Shown: positions 34,426 to 47,829, counted from the first letter of the stretch. The stretch: DNA of 64,000 nucleotides from DP-36 sp036004365 (GCA_036004365.1 DASYRN010000200.1:1-64000); one strand, 5' to 3'. Notes: a model not told the origin generated them from the letters alone. Numbers and translations are program-made.

Positions 34426-34500
34426 GCTGGCGTAGCTCAATGGCAGAGCAGCTGATTTGTAATCAGCAGGTTGTAGGTTCAACTCCTATCGCCAGCTCCA
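34426..34500 (+). tRNA. tRNA-Thr (TGT)
   Basis: Acceptor GCTGGCG with CGCCAGC, anticodon loop TTTGTAA between GCTGA and TCAGC, T loop TTCAACT, CCA encoded. It is first in the thr-tyr-gly-thr-tuf arrangement known from proteobacteria. Confidence 0.96.
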
Positions 34501-34594
34501 GACCCGAGCTTGGGCTGTTCACAGAGTTGAACTGGAGTAGTCCTCAAAGCCTTAGTTTTGCAAAGAAGACTTGGGGGGTCCCTTGGGTTGATGA

Positions 34595-34680
<86 letters not shown>

Positions 34681-34691
34681 TATGTTTTTGT

Positions 34692-34767
34692 GCGGGAATA
34701 GCTCAGTTGGTAGAGCGCGAGCCTTCCAAGCTCGGGGTCGCGGGTTCGAGTCCCGTTTCCCGCTCCA
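34692..34767 (+). tRNA. tRNA-Gly (TCC)
   Basis: Acceptor GCGGGAA with TTCCCGC, anticodon loop CTTCCAA between CGAGC and GCTCG, CCA encoded. It lies 11 bases after tRNA-Tyr. Confidence 0.96.
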
Positions 34768-34773
34768 GTTTGC

Positions 34774-34853
34774 ATACGGCTGATGGCAGACAGCGAAAGG
34801 TTAAAGATGCTCCTCTGGAAATATTCAGCCATATGCTATAGGCCATCGGCTGG
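34774..34853 (+). repeat. Complex palindromic repeat between tRNA-Gly and tRNA-Thr
   Basis: Copies of CGGCTGATGGC near 34778 and GGCCATCGGCTG near 34841 face CAGCCATATGC in the middle, so several alternative hairpins can form. It contains CTGGAAATATTC (34815-34826), which also occurs in the palindrome at 63707-63718. Confidence 0.45.
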
Positions 34854-34855
34854 AT

Positions 34856-34928
34856 GCCCAGGTAGCTCAGTCGGCAGAGCACGTCCTTGGTAAGGACGAG
34901 GTCGGCGGTTCAATCCCGCTCCTGGGCT
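34856..34928 (+). tRNA. tRNA-Thr (GGT), CCA not encoded
   Basis: Acceptor GCCCAGG with CCTGGGC, anticodon loop TTGGTAA between CGTCC and GGACG, T loop TTCAATC. Unlike the other tRNAs here, the acceptor is followed by TTTTT and GCCCAG rather than CCA, so the tail must be added by tRNA nucleotidyltransferase. Confidence 0.93.
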
Positions 34929-34997
34929 TTTTGCCCAGTTAATGGCGGATGAAGCTTCTTTAGAAAGCTCGGAACGGTAAACCACTAGGAGGATAAG

Positions 34998-36188
34998 ATG
35001 AGCAAACAAAAATTTGAACGAAAAAAGCCGCACCTTAATATTGGGACGATCGGCCACGTGGATCATGGGAAGACGACCCTGACTGCTGCCATAACCAGAG
35101 TATTGGAGAAAAAGGGGTTAGCCAAATTCATGGCCTATGACCAGATCGACAAGGCGCCGGAGGAGAGAGAAAGAGGTCTGACGATCAATATAGCCCACGT
35201 AGAGTACGAGACCTCTAACCGACACTACGCTCACGTAGACTGTCCAGGTCATGCCGATTATGTCAAAAATATGATCACGGGCGCAGCGCAGATGGACGGT
35301 GCGATTCTGGTCGTTTCTGCGGCCGATGGCCCGATGCCTCAGACCCGCGAGCACATTTTGCTCGCGCGGCAGGTTGGAGTCCCGGCTATCGTGGTATTTC
35401 TCAATAAGGCAGACATGGTAGACGATAAGGAAATCCTCGAGCTGGTTGAATTGGAGGTTCGGGAGTTGCTTTCGAAGTATAATTTCCCTGGCGATACCAC
35501 TCCGATAGTGGTTGGGAGCGCGTTAAAGGCCCTGGAGGGGGACGGATCAGATATTGGTGAACCCGCTATCTTCAAACTCATGGAGGCGGTGGATAGCTAT
35601 ATCAAGGAGCCAGTCCGAGATATCGATAAGCCCTTTCTCATGCCGGTCGAAGACGTATTTACCATCAGCGGTCGTGGTACAGTCGTTACCGGCCGGGTCG
35701 AGCGGGGGATTATTAAGGTTGGGGAGGAGGTGGAGATCGTCGGGTTTAGAAACACCGTAAAGACAGTGGCAACGGGCGTCGAGATGTTTCGCAAGCTCTT
35801 GGACGAGGGGCGGGCCGGAGACAATATCGGAGTCTTGCTCAGGGGAACCAAGCGGGAAGAGGTCGAGCGAGGGCAAGTTTTGGCCAAGCCCGGAAGCATT
35901 ACGCCGCACACGCAGTTCAACGCGGAGGCTTACGTCCTAACCAAGGAGGAAGGGGGAAGACATACTCCATTTTTTAACGGATATCGGCCACAATTTTATT
36001 TTCGTACCACGGATGTCACCGGCGTTGTCAAACTGCCTGAAGGAACTGAGATGGTTATGCCCGGAGACAATGTCACCATGGAGACCTCTCTGATTACCCC
36101 GATCGCTATGACAGAGGGACTGAGATTTGCCATCCGTGAGGGCGGAAAGACAGTAGGTGCAGGGATTGTAGCAAAAATTGTCCAGTAA
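34998..36188 (+). CDS. tuf: Translation elongation factor Tu
   Basis: EF-Tu delivers aminoacyl-tRNA to the ribosome. 396 residues with G-domain motifs GHVDHGKTTL, the switch region ERGLTINIAHVEYET, DCPGHADYVKNM, NKADMVDDKE and GSALKALEGD, then two beta-barrel domains (GRVERGIIKVGEEV; YRPQFYFRTTDVTG). AGGAGG precedes the ATG. It is the only tuf in the window and sits behind four tRNA genes, as in the tufB operon of proteobacteria. Confidence 0.97.
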   Translation: MSKQKFERKKPHLNIGTIGHVDHGKTTLTAAITRVLEKKGLAKFMAYDQIDKAPEERERGLTINIAHVEYETSNRHYAHVDCPGHADYVKNMITGAAQMDGAILVVSAADGPMPQTREHILLARQVGVPAIVVFLNKADMVDDKEILELVELEVRELLSKYNFPGDTTPIVVGSALKALEGDGSDIGEPAIFKLMEAVDSYIKEPVRDIDKPFLMPVEDVFTISGRGTVVTGRVERGIIKVGEEVEIVGFRNTVKTVATGVEMFRKLLDEGRAGDNIGVLLRGTKREEVERGQVLAKPGSITPHTQFNAEAYVLTKEEGGRHTPFFNGYRPQFYFRTTDVTGVVKLPEGTEMVMPGDNVTMETSLITPIAMTEGLRFAIREGGKTVGAGIVAKIVQ

Positions 36189-36209
36189 CTTCAAGCTGGG
36201 GGAATAGTC

Positions 36210-36362
36210 ATGCGAGAACTCGTAGGTTTTGCGTGCGATCAATGCAAAAGAAAAAACTATACCACTACGAAAAACAAAAAGACGACCACGGATAAGTTAG
36301 CCTTTAAGAAGTTCTGTTCTTTCTGCCGGACCCATACCCAGCACCGAGAGGTGAAGATCTAA
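36210..36362 (+). CDS. rpmG: 50S ribosomal protein L33
   Basis: A 50-residue protein with zinc ligands intact in two pairs (CDQC and CSFC), so it is the zinc-binding C-plus form. It reads MRELVGFACDQCKRKNYTTT, then a basic stretch and ends HTQHREVKI. The position between tuf and tRNA-Trp/secE is the usual one. GGGGGAAT lies upstream of the ATG. Confidence 0.95.
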   Translation: MRELVGFACDQCKRKNYTTTKNKKTTTDKLAFKKFCSFCRTHTQHREVKI

Positions 36363-36373
36363 AAGGATAACTA

Positions 36374-36451
36374 GGGTCAGTAGCTCCAACTGGACAGAGC
36401 GCCGGACTCCAAATCCGGTTGTTGCAGGTTCGAATCCTGCCTGACCCGCCA
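36374..36451 (+). tRNA. tRNA-Trp (CCA)
   Basis: Acceptor GGGTCAG with CTGACCC, anticodon loop CTCCAAA between CCGGA and TCCGG, T loop TTCGAAT, CCA tail encoded. The rpmG-tRNA-Trp-secE-nusG order is common. Confidence 0.96.
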
Positions 36452-36474
36452 TTTCATCGGAGTTCGGCACCCCC

Positions 36475-36690
36475 ATGGGAGAATGGATTCAAAAGGTTCA
36501 GGATATTTTTCGCGACTCGATTGGGTTTATTAAGGAGGCTTGGCAGGAATTAAAAAAGGTTCACTGGCCTTCTCAGAAGGAAACCTATGCGGCGACGTCG
36601 GTGGTGGTGATTGTTGTTCTGATCTTTGCTCTCTTTCTGGCGTTGGTGGATTTTGGGCTGACTCGAGCCATTCAAGCCATCATCAGCTAG
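36475..36690 (+). CDS. secE: Preprotein translocase subunit SecE
   Basis: A 71-residue inner-membrane protein that clamps SecY. An amphipathic helix with the family motif WQELKKVHWPSQKET is followed by one membrane helix (SVVVIVVLIFALFLALVDFG). This is the short single-helix form found in most bacteria outside the enterics. No clear ribosome binding site is seen within ten bases of ATG 36475. Confidence 0.95.
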   Translation: MGEWIQKVQDIFRDSIGFIKEAWQELKKVHWPSQKETYAATSVVVIVVLIFALFLALVDFGLTRAIQAIIS

Positions 36691-36711
36691 TTCCCAATAG
36701 GTTTTTGCCAT

Positions 36712-37242
36712 ATGGCAAAGCAATGGTACGTGGTGCATACGTTCTCGGGTTATGAGTACAAGGCCAAGGCGGCCCTCGAAGAAAGGATCAAGGCCCAGGG
36801 CAAACAGGAACTCTTTGGCGAAATTTTGGTTCCGGTCGAGAAGGTCGTGGAGTTGGTCAAAGGGAAAAAGAAGACTTCATCGAGAAAGTTTTTTCCCGGC
36901 TACATCTTGGTCCAATTGGAGCTCAACGACGAGACTTGGCATATCGTCAAGGAGACCCCTAAAGTCACTGGATTTGTAGGAGGAAGCACGAATCCTCCTC
37001 CGGTCAGCGAAGAGGAGGTTAAACACATTACCCATCAGATGGAAGAGGGTGCGATCAAGCCCAAGCCGAGAGTCCTTTTCTCTGTGGGAGAGAGCGTAAA
37101 GGTGGTCGACGGACCCTTTGCTGACTTCAACGGAGTTGTAGAAGAGGTGCGTCCCGAAAAGGGGAAGCTGAGGGTTCTGATCAGCATCTTCGGTCGTGCC
37201 ACTCCCGTCGAATTGGACTTTGTTCAAGTGGAGCGGAATTGA
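36712..37242 (+). CDS. nusG: Transcription termination/antitermination protein NusG
   Basis: Binds RNA polymerase and links it to Rho or to the ribosome. 176 residues: the NGN domain (WYVVHTFSGYEYKAKAALEE; FFPGYILVQLELNDETWHIV; TGFVGG) and the C-terminal KOW domain (VGESVKVVDGPFADFNGVVE). It directly follows secE. Confidence 0.97.
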   Translation: MAKQWYVVHTFSGYEYKAKAALEERIKAQGKQELFGEILVPVEKVVELVKGKKKTSSRKFFPGYILVQLELNDETWHIVKETPKVTGFVGGSTNPPPVSEEEVKHITHQMEEGAIKPKPRVLFSVGESVKVVDGPFADFNGVVEEVRPEKGKLRVLISIFGRATPVELDFVQVERN

Positions 37243-37260
37243 AAAAACAGCAAACGGGTT

Positions 37261-37294
37261 ATCAGCGCTCAGCTCTGAGTGGCTGAACGCTGAT
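37261..37294 (+). repeat. Strong hairpin between nusG and rplK
   Basis: ATCAGCGCTCAGC (37261-37273) pairs with GCTGAACGCTGAT (37282-37294) with one mismatch around an eight-base loop. No T-run follows, so it is more likely an RNA-processing or stability element, or a dispersed palindrome, than a terminator. Confidence 0.6.
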
Positions 37295-37310
37295 TGCTAA
37301 CAGTTTAACT

Positions 37311-37736
37311 ATGGCTAAGAAGGTTATCGCAGAAATTAAACTCCAGATCCCTGCGGGTCAAGCCAATCCTAGCCCTCCGGTTGGGCCAGCGTTGGGCCAG
37401 CGCGGGGTGAATATTATGGAGTTCTGCAAATCTTTTAACGCGGCGACGCAGTCGCAGCAGGGTATGATTATTCCAGTGATTGTGACGGTCTATGCTGACC
37501 GATCCTTTACGTTCATTACCAAGACACCACCGGCCTCAGTTCTCCTGAAGAAAGCGGCAGGGATTGAGAAGGGTTCGGGTGAGCCGGGCAAGGTCAAGGT
37601 AGGGAAAGTCACGCGGGCCCAGATTCGTGAAATCGCCCAAATTAAGTTGCGGGATTTAACATCCAAGGACTTAGAGGCAGCGGAGCGGACAGTTGAAGGT
37701 ACGGCAAGAAGCCTGGGCCTGGAAATCGAGGGCTAG
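37311..37736 (+). CDS. rplK: 50S ribosomal protein L11
   Basis: A 141-residue protein of the GTPase-associated centre. Motifs include KLQIPAGQANPSPPVGPALG, QRGVNIMEFCKSFNA and the RNA-binding C-terminal domain (DLEAAERTVEGTARSLGLEI). It starts the rplK-A-J-L run. Confidence 0.97.
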   Translation: MAKKVIAEIKLQIPAGQANPSPPVGPALGQRGVNIMEFCKSFNAATQSQQGMIIPVIVTVYADRSFTFITKTPPASVLLKKAAGIEKGSGEPGKVKVGKVTRAQIREIAQIKLRDLTSKDLEAAERTVEGTARSLGLEIEG

Positions 37737-37747
37737 GAGACAAACCA

Positions 37748-38452
37748 ATGAAGCGCAGAGGTAAGGCGTATCGTGGGGCACTGGCCAAAGTGGATCGATC
37801 TCAAAGATATCCGTTGGAAGACGGGCTTCGCCTTGTGCACGAGACCGCCCGGGCAAAGTTTGATGAGACCGTAGAGATGGCGGTACGCCTGGGAGTCGAT
37901 CCAAGGCAGGCCGACCAAAATATTCGCGGGACGGTGGTTCTTCCCCACGGAGTGGGAAAAACCCTGCGAGTTTTAGCCTTTGCAAAGGGAGAGAAGGAAA
38001 GAGAAGCCCAGGAGGCAGGAGCCGATTTCGTCGGAGCAGAGGATCTCATAAAAAAAATCAACGAAGGGTGGGTTGACTTCGACAAGGCGGTTGCCACGCC
38101 GGACATGATGGGAGCGGTGGGACGAATCGGGAAAATTTTGGGTCCTCGGGGTTTGATGCCCAACCCCAAAACCGGAACGGTGAGCATAGATATCGGCAAG
38201 GCTGTGAAGGAGATCAAGGCCGGAAAGCTTGAATTTCGAGTGGACAAGGCGGGCATCATTCATGTGCCGATTGGCAAAATATCTTTCGGCCCTGAGAAGC
38301 TTGTAGATAATGCCAGAGCGGTCTTGAGTTCGATTCTCCGGGCGAAACCCGCTTCGGCCAAGGGGAACTACGTCCAGGGAGTAACTCTTTCGACGACGAT
38401 GGGGCCTGGAGTGAAAATCGATCTGTCTCAGGTCCGAGCGATGGCAGCCTAA
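37748..38452 (+). CDS. rplA: 50S ribosomal protein L1
   Basis: A 234-residue L1-stalk protein and likely translational autoregulator of the L11 operon. Motifs: KFDETVEMAVRLGVDPRQAD, LPHGVGKTLRVLAFAKGE, GKILGPRGLMPNPKTGTV. It begins 11 bases after rplK. Confidence 0.97.
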   Translation: MKRRGKAYRGALAKVDRSQRYPLEDGLRLVHETARAKFDETVEMAVRLGVDPRQADQNIRGTVVLPHGVGKTLRVLAFAKGEKEREAQEAGADFVGAEDLIKKINEGWVDFDKAVATPDMMGAVGRIGKILGPRGLMPNPKTGTVSIDIGKAVKEIKAGKLEFRVDKAGIIHVPIGKISFGPEKLVDNARAVLSSILRAKPASAKGNYVQGVTLSTTMGPGVKIDLSQVRAMAA

Positions 38453-38469
38453 GCTCAGTGGAGAAGAAA

Positions 38470-39018
38470 ATGGCTGTCTTGGCGACCAAGAGTTCGAGTC
38501 AAGAAGAAAAAGCTGCAAAGGTAGCGGCGGTTCAGGAGAAATTTAAGTTAGCAAAGATGGCCATTGTTACGGAATACCGAGGACTTACAGTGGCCCAGAT
38601 GACCCGCCTGAGGCGAGAGGTGCGTCAAGCGTCGGGAGAATACCAGGTGATCAAGAATACCCTGGTGCGCCGTGCGCTGAAGGATACGGCCTACGGTCCC
38701 TTGGATCACTTGCTGCAGGGACCCACGGGATGGGTCTTTGGCTACGAGGACCCGGTCGCTCTGTCGAAAATGCTGGTCAAGTTTGTTGAAGAGAATGAAA
38801 AGCTGGCGATCAAGGGAGGGTTGTTTGAGGGCGAGTTACTGGACCACGCTAAGGTGAAGGTGTTGGCGCGAATGCCCAGCCGTCCAGAACTTCAAGCGAA
38901 GCTTTTGGCGCTTATGCAGGCCCCGGTCGCTCAACTGCTCCGTTTGATTCAGGAGCCAGGAGCCAGAATGGTCAGATTGATGGAGGCGGTGCGAAAGCAA
39001 AAGGAATCCCAGAGTTGA
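38470..39018 (+). CDS. rplJ: 50S ribosomal protein L10
   Basis: Anchors L7/L12 dimers at the stalk base. It has IVTEYRGLTVAQMTRLRRE, then YQVIKNTLVRRALKDT and a C-terminal helix for L12 (LIQEPGARMVRLMEAVRKQ). I chose ATG 38470 with GGAG just upstream; an in-frame GTG at 38458 would add four residues. The gap to rplA is only 17 bases, too short for a separate L10 leader. Confidence 0.95.
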   Translation: MAVLATKSSSQEEKAAKVAAVQEKFKLAKMAIVTEYRGLTVAQMTRLRREVRQASGEYQVIKNTLVRRALKDTAYGPLDHLLQGPTGWVFGYEDPVALSKMLVKFVEENEKLAIKGGLFEGELLDHAKVKVLARMPSRPELQAKLLALMQAPVAQLLRLIQEPGARMVRLMEAVRKQKESQS

Positions 39019-39040
39019 AATTTCCAAACAGGAGGAAACC

Positions 39041-39418
39041 ATGGAGGTAACGAGAGACCAGGTCAAAGAGTTTATCAAACAGAGTTCGGTCATGGAGATC
39101 GCGGCCTTGGTGAAGGAGTTGGAGGAGGAGCTGGGGGTGAGCGCAGCAGCCCCGGTGGCGGTTGCGGCTGCGGCGGCCGGGCCTGCGGCTGCTCAGCAAG
39201 AGGAGAAGACGGAGTTCAACGTCATCCTGTCTGATACGGGAGACAAAAAGATTCAAGTCATCAAGGTCGTGAGAGAACTTACTGGGTTGGGCCTGAAAGA
39301 AGCCAAGGACTTAGTGGATGGCGCTCCCAAGCCGGTCAAGGAAGGCGTCGCGAAAGCAGAGGCCGAGACGATCAAGAAAAAGATCGAAGAGGTGGGAGGA
39401 AAAGTCGAGATCAAATAG
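39041..39418 (+). CDS. rplL: 50S ribosomal protein L7/L12
   Basis: The multi-copy stalk protein that recruits translation GTPases. 125 residues: N-terminal dimerisation helices, an Ala-rich hinge (APVAVAAAAAGPAAAQQEE) and the C-terminal domain with IQVIKVVRELTGLGLKEAKD. AGGAGG precedes the ATG. Confidence 0.97.
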   Translation: MEVTRDQVKEFIKQSSVMEIAALVKELEEELGVSAAAPVAVAAAAAGPAAAQQEEKTEFNVILSDTGDKKIQVIKVVRELTGLGLKEAKDLVDGAPKPVKEGVAKAEAETIKKKIEEVGGKVEIK

Positions 39419-39423
39419 GTCGC

Positions 39424-39451
39424 TCGGCAGATTGAAAGCTCAAGCTGCCGA
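39424..39451 (+). repeat. Hairpin in the rplL-rpoB gap
   Basis: TCGGCAG (39424-39430) pairs with CTGCCGA (39445-39451). It sits where many bacteria carry an attenuator or RNase III site that lowers rpoBC relative to rplJL. No T-run follows, so partial termination is not evident. Confidence 0.45.
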
Positions 39452-39484
39452 CTCAGTTATTCATAGGATTCAAGAGGAGAAACC

Positions 39485-42400
39485 ATGGCATTTCAAGTGC
39501 CCAATAACTTAAGATTTCACCGTAATTTCGGTCACATCAAGAAGATCATCGATCTTCCTAATCTTATTGAGATTCAGAAGAACTCCTACAATCTCTTCCT
39601 GCAGAAAGATGTTGCCCCTGATCAACGGGAAAATGTAGGCCTCCAAGGCGTCTTTAAATCGGTCTTCCCGATCAAAGACTTTAACGAGACATCCTCGCTG
39701 GAGTTTGTCAGCTACAACCTCGGAGAGCCAAAGTACGATGTGGAAGAGTGTCACCAGCGGGGCATGACGTATGCTGCGCCTTTGAAAGTTACCGTCCGGC
39801 TTGTCCTTTTCGATGTCGATTCCCATACCGGAAGCCGCAACATAAGAAACGTCAAGGAGCAAGAGGTCTACTTCGGCGAAATTCCGTTGATGACGCGGAA
39901 CGGCACTTTCATGGTCAATGGTACGGAGCGCGTGATTGTCAGCCAACTCCACCGCTCACCGGGAGTCTTCTTCGAGCACGACAAAGGAAAGACTCATGCG
40001 AGCGGTAAGTTCCTCTACTCTGCTCGCATTATTCCTTACCGGGGCTCGTGGATCGATTTTGAGTTTGATCCTCGGGATATCCTCTACGTTCGGATCGATC
40101 GGAGACGGAAATTCCATGCTACCGTGTTGCTGCGGGCGTTGGGGATGACCACGGAGGATCTCCTCAATTATTTTCATAAGAGCGACACGGTCGTTTTCGA
40201 CGGAAAGAAGCCTCTCTTAGTTTTCAAGCCCGACCAGCTTGTGGGGGCAAAGGCTGCTGCGGACGTTCGTGATCCCAAGACCAATGAGCTCATTGTCAAA
40301 GAAGGGCGGAAATTTACTCGAGCCTTGATCCGCCAGATGGAGCAGTCCAGGATCAAGCATGTTCCCATCGAATGGGAAGATGTCCTAGGGAGGATTTCTG
40401 CGCATGAAGTCCGTGATCCTGAAACCGGCAAAGTTCTGGTGGAGTGCAATCAGGAGATCACACGGGATAAATTGGATCTGATTAGAGAAAAGGGAATCTC
40501 TCAAACCGAAGTCCTCTTTATCGATGATTCTCATGTAGGCCCCTACCTGCGCAACACCTTGCTGCAAGACCGTATCCACTCTCCGGAAGAGGCGGTGCTG
40601 GAAATATATCGCAGGCTCCGACCCGGTGATCCTCCCACTAAAGAGTCGGCCACCAATTATTTCAATAATCTCTTTTTCAACCCCGACCGCTATGACCTTT
40701 CGAAAGTGGGCCGGCTTAAATTGAATCACCGGCTCAAACTCAATGTACCCTTGGAACAAGGGACGCTCCGCAAGGAAGACATTCTCGAGGTGGTCCGTTA
40801 CCTCATGGAGCTGCGGAACGGAAACGGCTCTGTCGATGACATTGATCACCTTGGCAATCGGCGGGTGCGGGCCGTGGGAGAGCTCGTGGAGAACCACTTT
40901 CGCGTCGGGCTCGTAAGAATGGAGCGGGCGATCAAAGAGAAGATGAGCCTGCAAGACATAGAGACGCTCATGCCCCAAGAGCTGATCAACTATAAGCCGG
41001 TCTCTGCATCGCTCAAAGAGTTCTTTGGCTCGAGCCAACTCTCTCAATTCATGGATCAAACCAATCCGCTTTCAGAGATTACCCACAAGAGGCGTCTCTC
41101 AGCTCTAGGTCCGGGCGGGCTCACGCGGGAGCGGGCCGGATTCGAAGTGCGGGACGTGCATCCCACGCACTATGGGAGAGTCTGTCCGATTGAGACCCCG
41201 GAAGGGCCCAATATCGGTCTTATCGCCTCTTTAACGACCTACGCGAGGGTGAACGAATATGGCTTCATCGAGACGCCCTACCGCGAGGTCGAAAACGGCC
41301 GCGTCACCGATCGGATTCGGTATCTCTCGGCGCTTGAGGAGGAAGATCACGTCATTGCCCAGGCAAATGCCCCGATCGACAGCCGGGGCAATTTTACTGC
41401 GGATCTCGTCTCTGCGCGTAAGGGCGGCGAGTTTGTCATGGCGCGACCCGAAGATGTCGATTTTATGGACGTCTCTCCCAATCAGTTGGTGAGTGTCGCT
41501 GCCTCTCTGATTCCTTTCCTCGAAAATGATGACGCTAACCGAGCCCTCATGGGATCCAACATGCAGCGCCAAGCCGTCCCCTTGCTACGCACGGAAGCTC
41601 CTCTGGTCGGTACGGGTATGGAAAAGGTTGTGGCACGCGACTCCGGTGTCACTGTCGTCGCTCGCAGGGATGGAGTGGTGGAGAGCGTGGATTCCACCCG
41701 GATTGTCGTCAAGGCCGATCGACCCTCCGGCTCCCGTGATACTGGGGTCGATATTTACAACCTGGTCAAGTACCAGCGCTCCAATCAGAATACCTGCATC
41801 AACCAGAGATCGATCGTGGTTGTGGGGGATCATGTGAAGGCCGGGGATGTCATTGCCGACGGACCTTCTACGGAGATGGGTGAGCTTGCCTTGGGCCGAA
41901 ATATCCTCGTCGCTCTGATGCCTTGGGGGGGCTACAATTTTGAGGATTCCATTCTAATCAATGAACGCGTGGTGAAAGAGGATATCTTTACCTCACTCCA
42001 TATTGAAGAATTCGAGTGTGTTTCACGTGACACCAAGCTTGGACCCGAAGAGATTACCCGAGATATTCCTAATGTCGGCGATGAAGCGCTAACGGATCTG
42101 GACGAGAGCGGCATTATCCGGATCGGTGCGGAAGTGAAACCGGGTGATATCCTCGTGGGCAAGATCACGCCGAAAGGAGAGACTCAACTCTCTCCCGAAG
42201 AGAAGCTCTTGCGCGCCATTTTTGGCGAAAAGGCTGGAGAGGTTCGGGATACTTCTCTTAGAGTTCCGCCGGGAGTCGAAGGAACCGTCATCAATGTGCG
42301 GATCTTCTCGCGCAAGGGAATCGGCAAGGACGAAAGAAGCAAGGTTATTGAAGATGAGGAAATTGCCCGCCTCAGAAAGGATCAGCAGGATGAGGTTCGA

Positions 42401-43594
42401 ATTATTGAAGAGGGAGCCCTCAAAAGGTTGAAAAAGCTTCTGGTAGGCCGTCGAGCGGCGACGCGTGTTAGCGATGATAATCGCAAGGTCCTTTTGAATA
42501 AGGGCAAGGAGATCACTGAAGAAGACCTGGAACAGATTCCCCTCGCCTATTGGGGAGAGATCCGAGTCGATAACGAATCTGTAGAAGCTGAACTGAAGCG
42601 GATTGTCGAGAGCACCACGGAACAGATCGAGCTGTTGAAAGTCGTCTTCCAGGACAAAATCAACAAACTCAAAGGCGGAGACGAACTTCCTCCCGGGGTG
42701 ATCAAGATGGTCAAGGTCTTCGTTGCCATCAAACGCAAACTTCAGGTGGGCGACAAAATGGCGGGTCGACACGGCAATAAAGGAGTCATCTCACGCATCC
42801 TCCCGGAAGAGGACATGCCGTATTTGGAGGACGGGACTCCGGTGGACATTGTCTTGAATCCCTTGGGGGTGCCGTCGAGAATGAACGTGGGGCAGATTCT
42901 GGAGGCTCACCTAGGTTGGGCGGCTCGGAGCCTGGGGCAACAGATCCAGGAGCTATTGGATCACGATGGAAAGGTAGAGGCGGATTCGGTTCGTCGACGA
43001 CTCAAAGAGTTCCTTACGTCGCGGGAGACGAGTGAGTTTCTCGATGGCATCAAAGACCAGGATCTACTGAAGCTGGCGGAAAAATATCGCCGGGGCATCT
43101 ATATGGTCTCGCCCGTCTTCGATGGGGCAACAGAGGAGGAGATATTCAATCTCCTAAGGAAAGCCGGGCTCCCAGCGACCGGGCAGGCGACGTTGTTCGA
43201 TGGCCGGAGCGGACAGCCCTTTGACGGGAAGGTCACGGTCGGGGTCATGTATATAATGAAGCTCCACCATCTGGTGGACGACAAGATCCACGCGCGTTCT
43301 ACTGGACCCTACTCTCTTGTGACTCAGCAGCCGCTCGGCGGAAAAGCCCAGTTTGGCGGACAGCGATTAGGGGAGATGGAGGTCTGGGCTCTAGAGGCTT
43401 ATGGGGCGGCCTACACGCTCCAGGAGATGCTTACTGTCAAATCCGATGATGTGGTGGGTCGGACGCGCATGTACGAGGCGATCGTCAAAGGTGAAAACCT
43501 GCTCGAGCCCGGCTTGCCCGAGTCGTTCAATGTCATGGTGAAAGAGCTGCAGAGCCTGGGTTTGGATGTGAATCTCGTGGAGGAGAAAAGCTAA
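39485..43594 (+). CDS. rpoB: RNA polymerase beta subunit
   Basis: The 1369-residue catalytic subunit. The rifampicin-pocket region reads FFGSSQLSQFMDQTNPLSEI then THKRRLSALGPGG, with the Gln, Asp, His and Ser positions that usually mutate in resistant strains all wild-type. The polymerase signatures VRDVHPTHYGRVCPIETPEG, MPWGGYNFEDSILINE and GDKMAGRHGNKGV are intact. AGGAG precedes the ATG. rpoC follows. Confidence 0.98.
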   Translation: MAFQVPNNLRFHRNFGHIKKIIDLPNLIEIQKNSYNLFLQKDVAPDQRENVGLQGVFKSVFPIKDFNETSSLEFVSYNLGEPKYDVEECHQRGMTYAAPLKVTVRLVLFDVDSHTGSRNIRNVKEQEVYFGEIPLMTRNGTFMVNGTERVIVSQLHRSPGVFFEHDKGKTHASGKFLYSARIIPYRGSWIDFEFDPRDILYVRIDRRRKFHATVLLRALGMTTEDLLNYFHKSDTVVFDGKKPLLVFKPDQLVGAKAAADVRDPKTNELIVKEGRKFTRALIRQMEQSRIKHVPIEWEDVLGRISAHEVRDPETGKVLVECNQEITRDKLDLIREKGISQTEVLFIDDSHVGPYLRNTLLQDRIHSPEEAVLEIYRRLRPGDPPTKESATNYFNNLFFNPDRYDLSKVGRLKLNHRLKLNVPLEQGTLRKEDILEVVRYLMELRNGNGSVDDIDHLGNRRVRAVGELVENHFRVGLVRMERAIKEKMSLQDIETLMPQELINYKPVSASLKEFFGSSQLSQFMDQTNPLSEITHKRRLSALGPGGLTRERAGFEVRDVHPTHYGRVCPIETPEGPNIGLIASLTTYARVNEYGFIETPYREVENGRVTDRIRYLSALEEEDHVIAQANAPIDSRGNFTADLVSARKGGEFVMARPEDVDFMDVSPNQLVSVAASLIPFLENDDANRALMGSNMQRQAVPLLRTEAPLVGTGMEKVVARDSGVTVVARRDGVVESVDSTRIVVKADRPSGSRDTGVDIYNLVKYQRSNQNTCINQRSIVVVGDHVKAGDVIADGPSTEMGELALGRNILVALMPWGGYNFEDSILINERVVKEDIFTSLHIEEFECVSRDTKLGPEEITRDIPNVGDEALTDLDESGIIRIGAEVKPGDILVGKITPKGETQLSPEEKLLRAIFGEKAGEVRDTSLRVPPGVEGTVINVRIFSRKGIGKDERSKVIEDEEIARLRKDQQDEVRIIEEGALKRLKKLLVGRRAATRVSDDNRKVLLNKGKEITEEDLEQIPLAYWGEIRVDNESVEAELKRIVESTTEQIELLKVVFQDKINKLKGGDELPPGVIKMVKVFVAIKRKLQVGDKMAGRHGNKGVISRILPEEDMPYLEDGTPVDIVLNPLGVPSRMNVGQILEAHLGWAARSLGQQIQELLDHDGKVEADSVRRRLKEFLTSRETSEFLDGIKDQDLLKLAEKYRRGIYMVSPVFDGATEEEIFNLLRKAGLPATGQATLFDGRSGQPFDGKVTVGVMYIMKLHHLVDDKIHARSTGPYSLVTQQPLGGKAQFGGQRLGEMEVWALEAYGAAYTLQEMLTVKSDDVVGRTRMYEAIVKGENLLEPGLPESFNVMVKELQSLGLDVNLVEEKS

Positions 43595-43598
43595 AATC

Positions 43599-43654
43599 GT
43601 TCAGCCGTTCAGGTTGTTTAAATGATTTGGACGATTGATTTGAACGTTTGAAAT
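43599..43654 (+). repeat. AT-rich palindrome between rpoB and rpoC
   Basis: TTCAGCCGTTCAGG near 43599 pairs imperfectly with TTTGAACGTTTGAA near 43641-43654. The gap is otherwise only a ribosome binding site (GAGGTGATCC) before rpoC. Confidence 0.45.
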
Positions 43655-43665
43655 GAGGTGATCCA

Positions 43666-47796
<4,131 letters not shown>

Positions 47797-47800
47797 CTCT

Positions 47801-47829
47801 TTGACATTGCTCGCGGTGTCTGTTAATCA
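47801..47829 (+). promoter_or_regulatory. Possible rpsL promoter
   Basis: A perfect TTGACA (47801-47806) just after the rpoC stop is followed after 17 bases by TAATCA (47824-47829), a poor -10. It may let rpsL-rpsG be transcribed apart from rpoBC. Confidence 0.35.
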
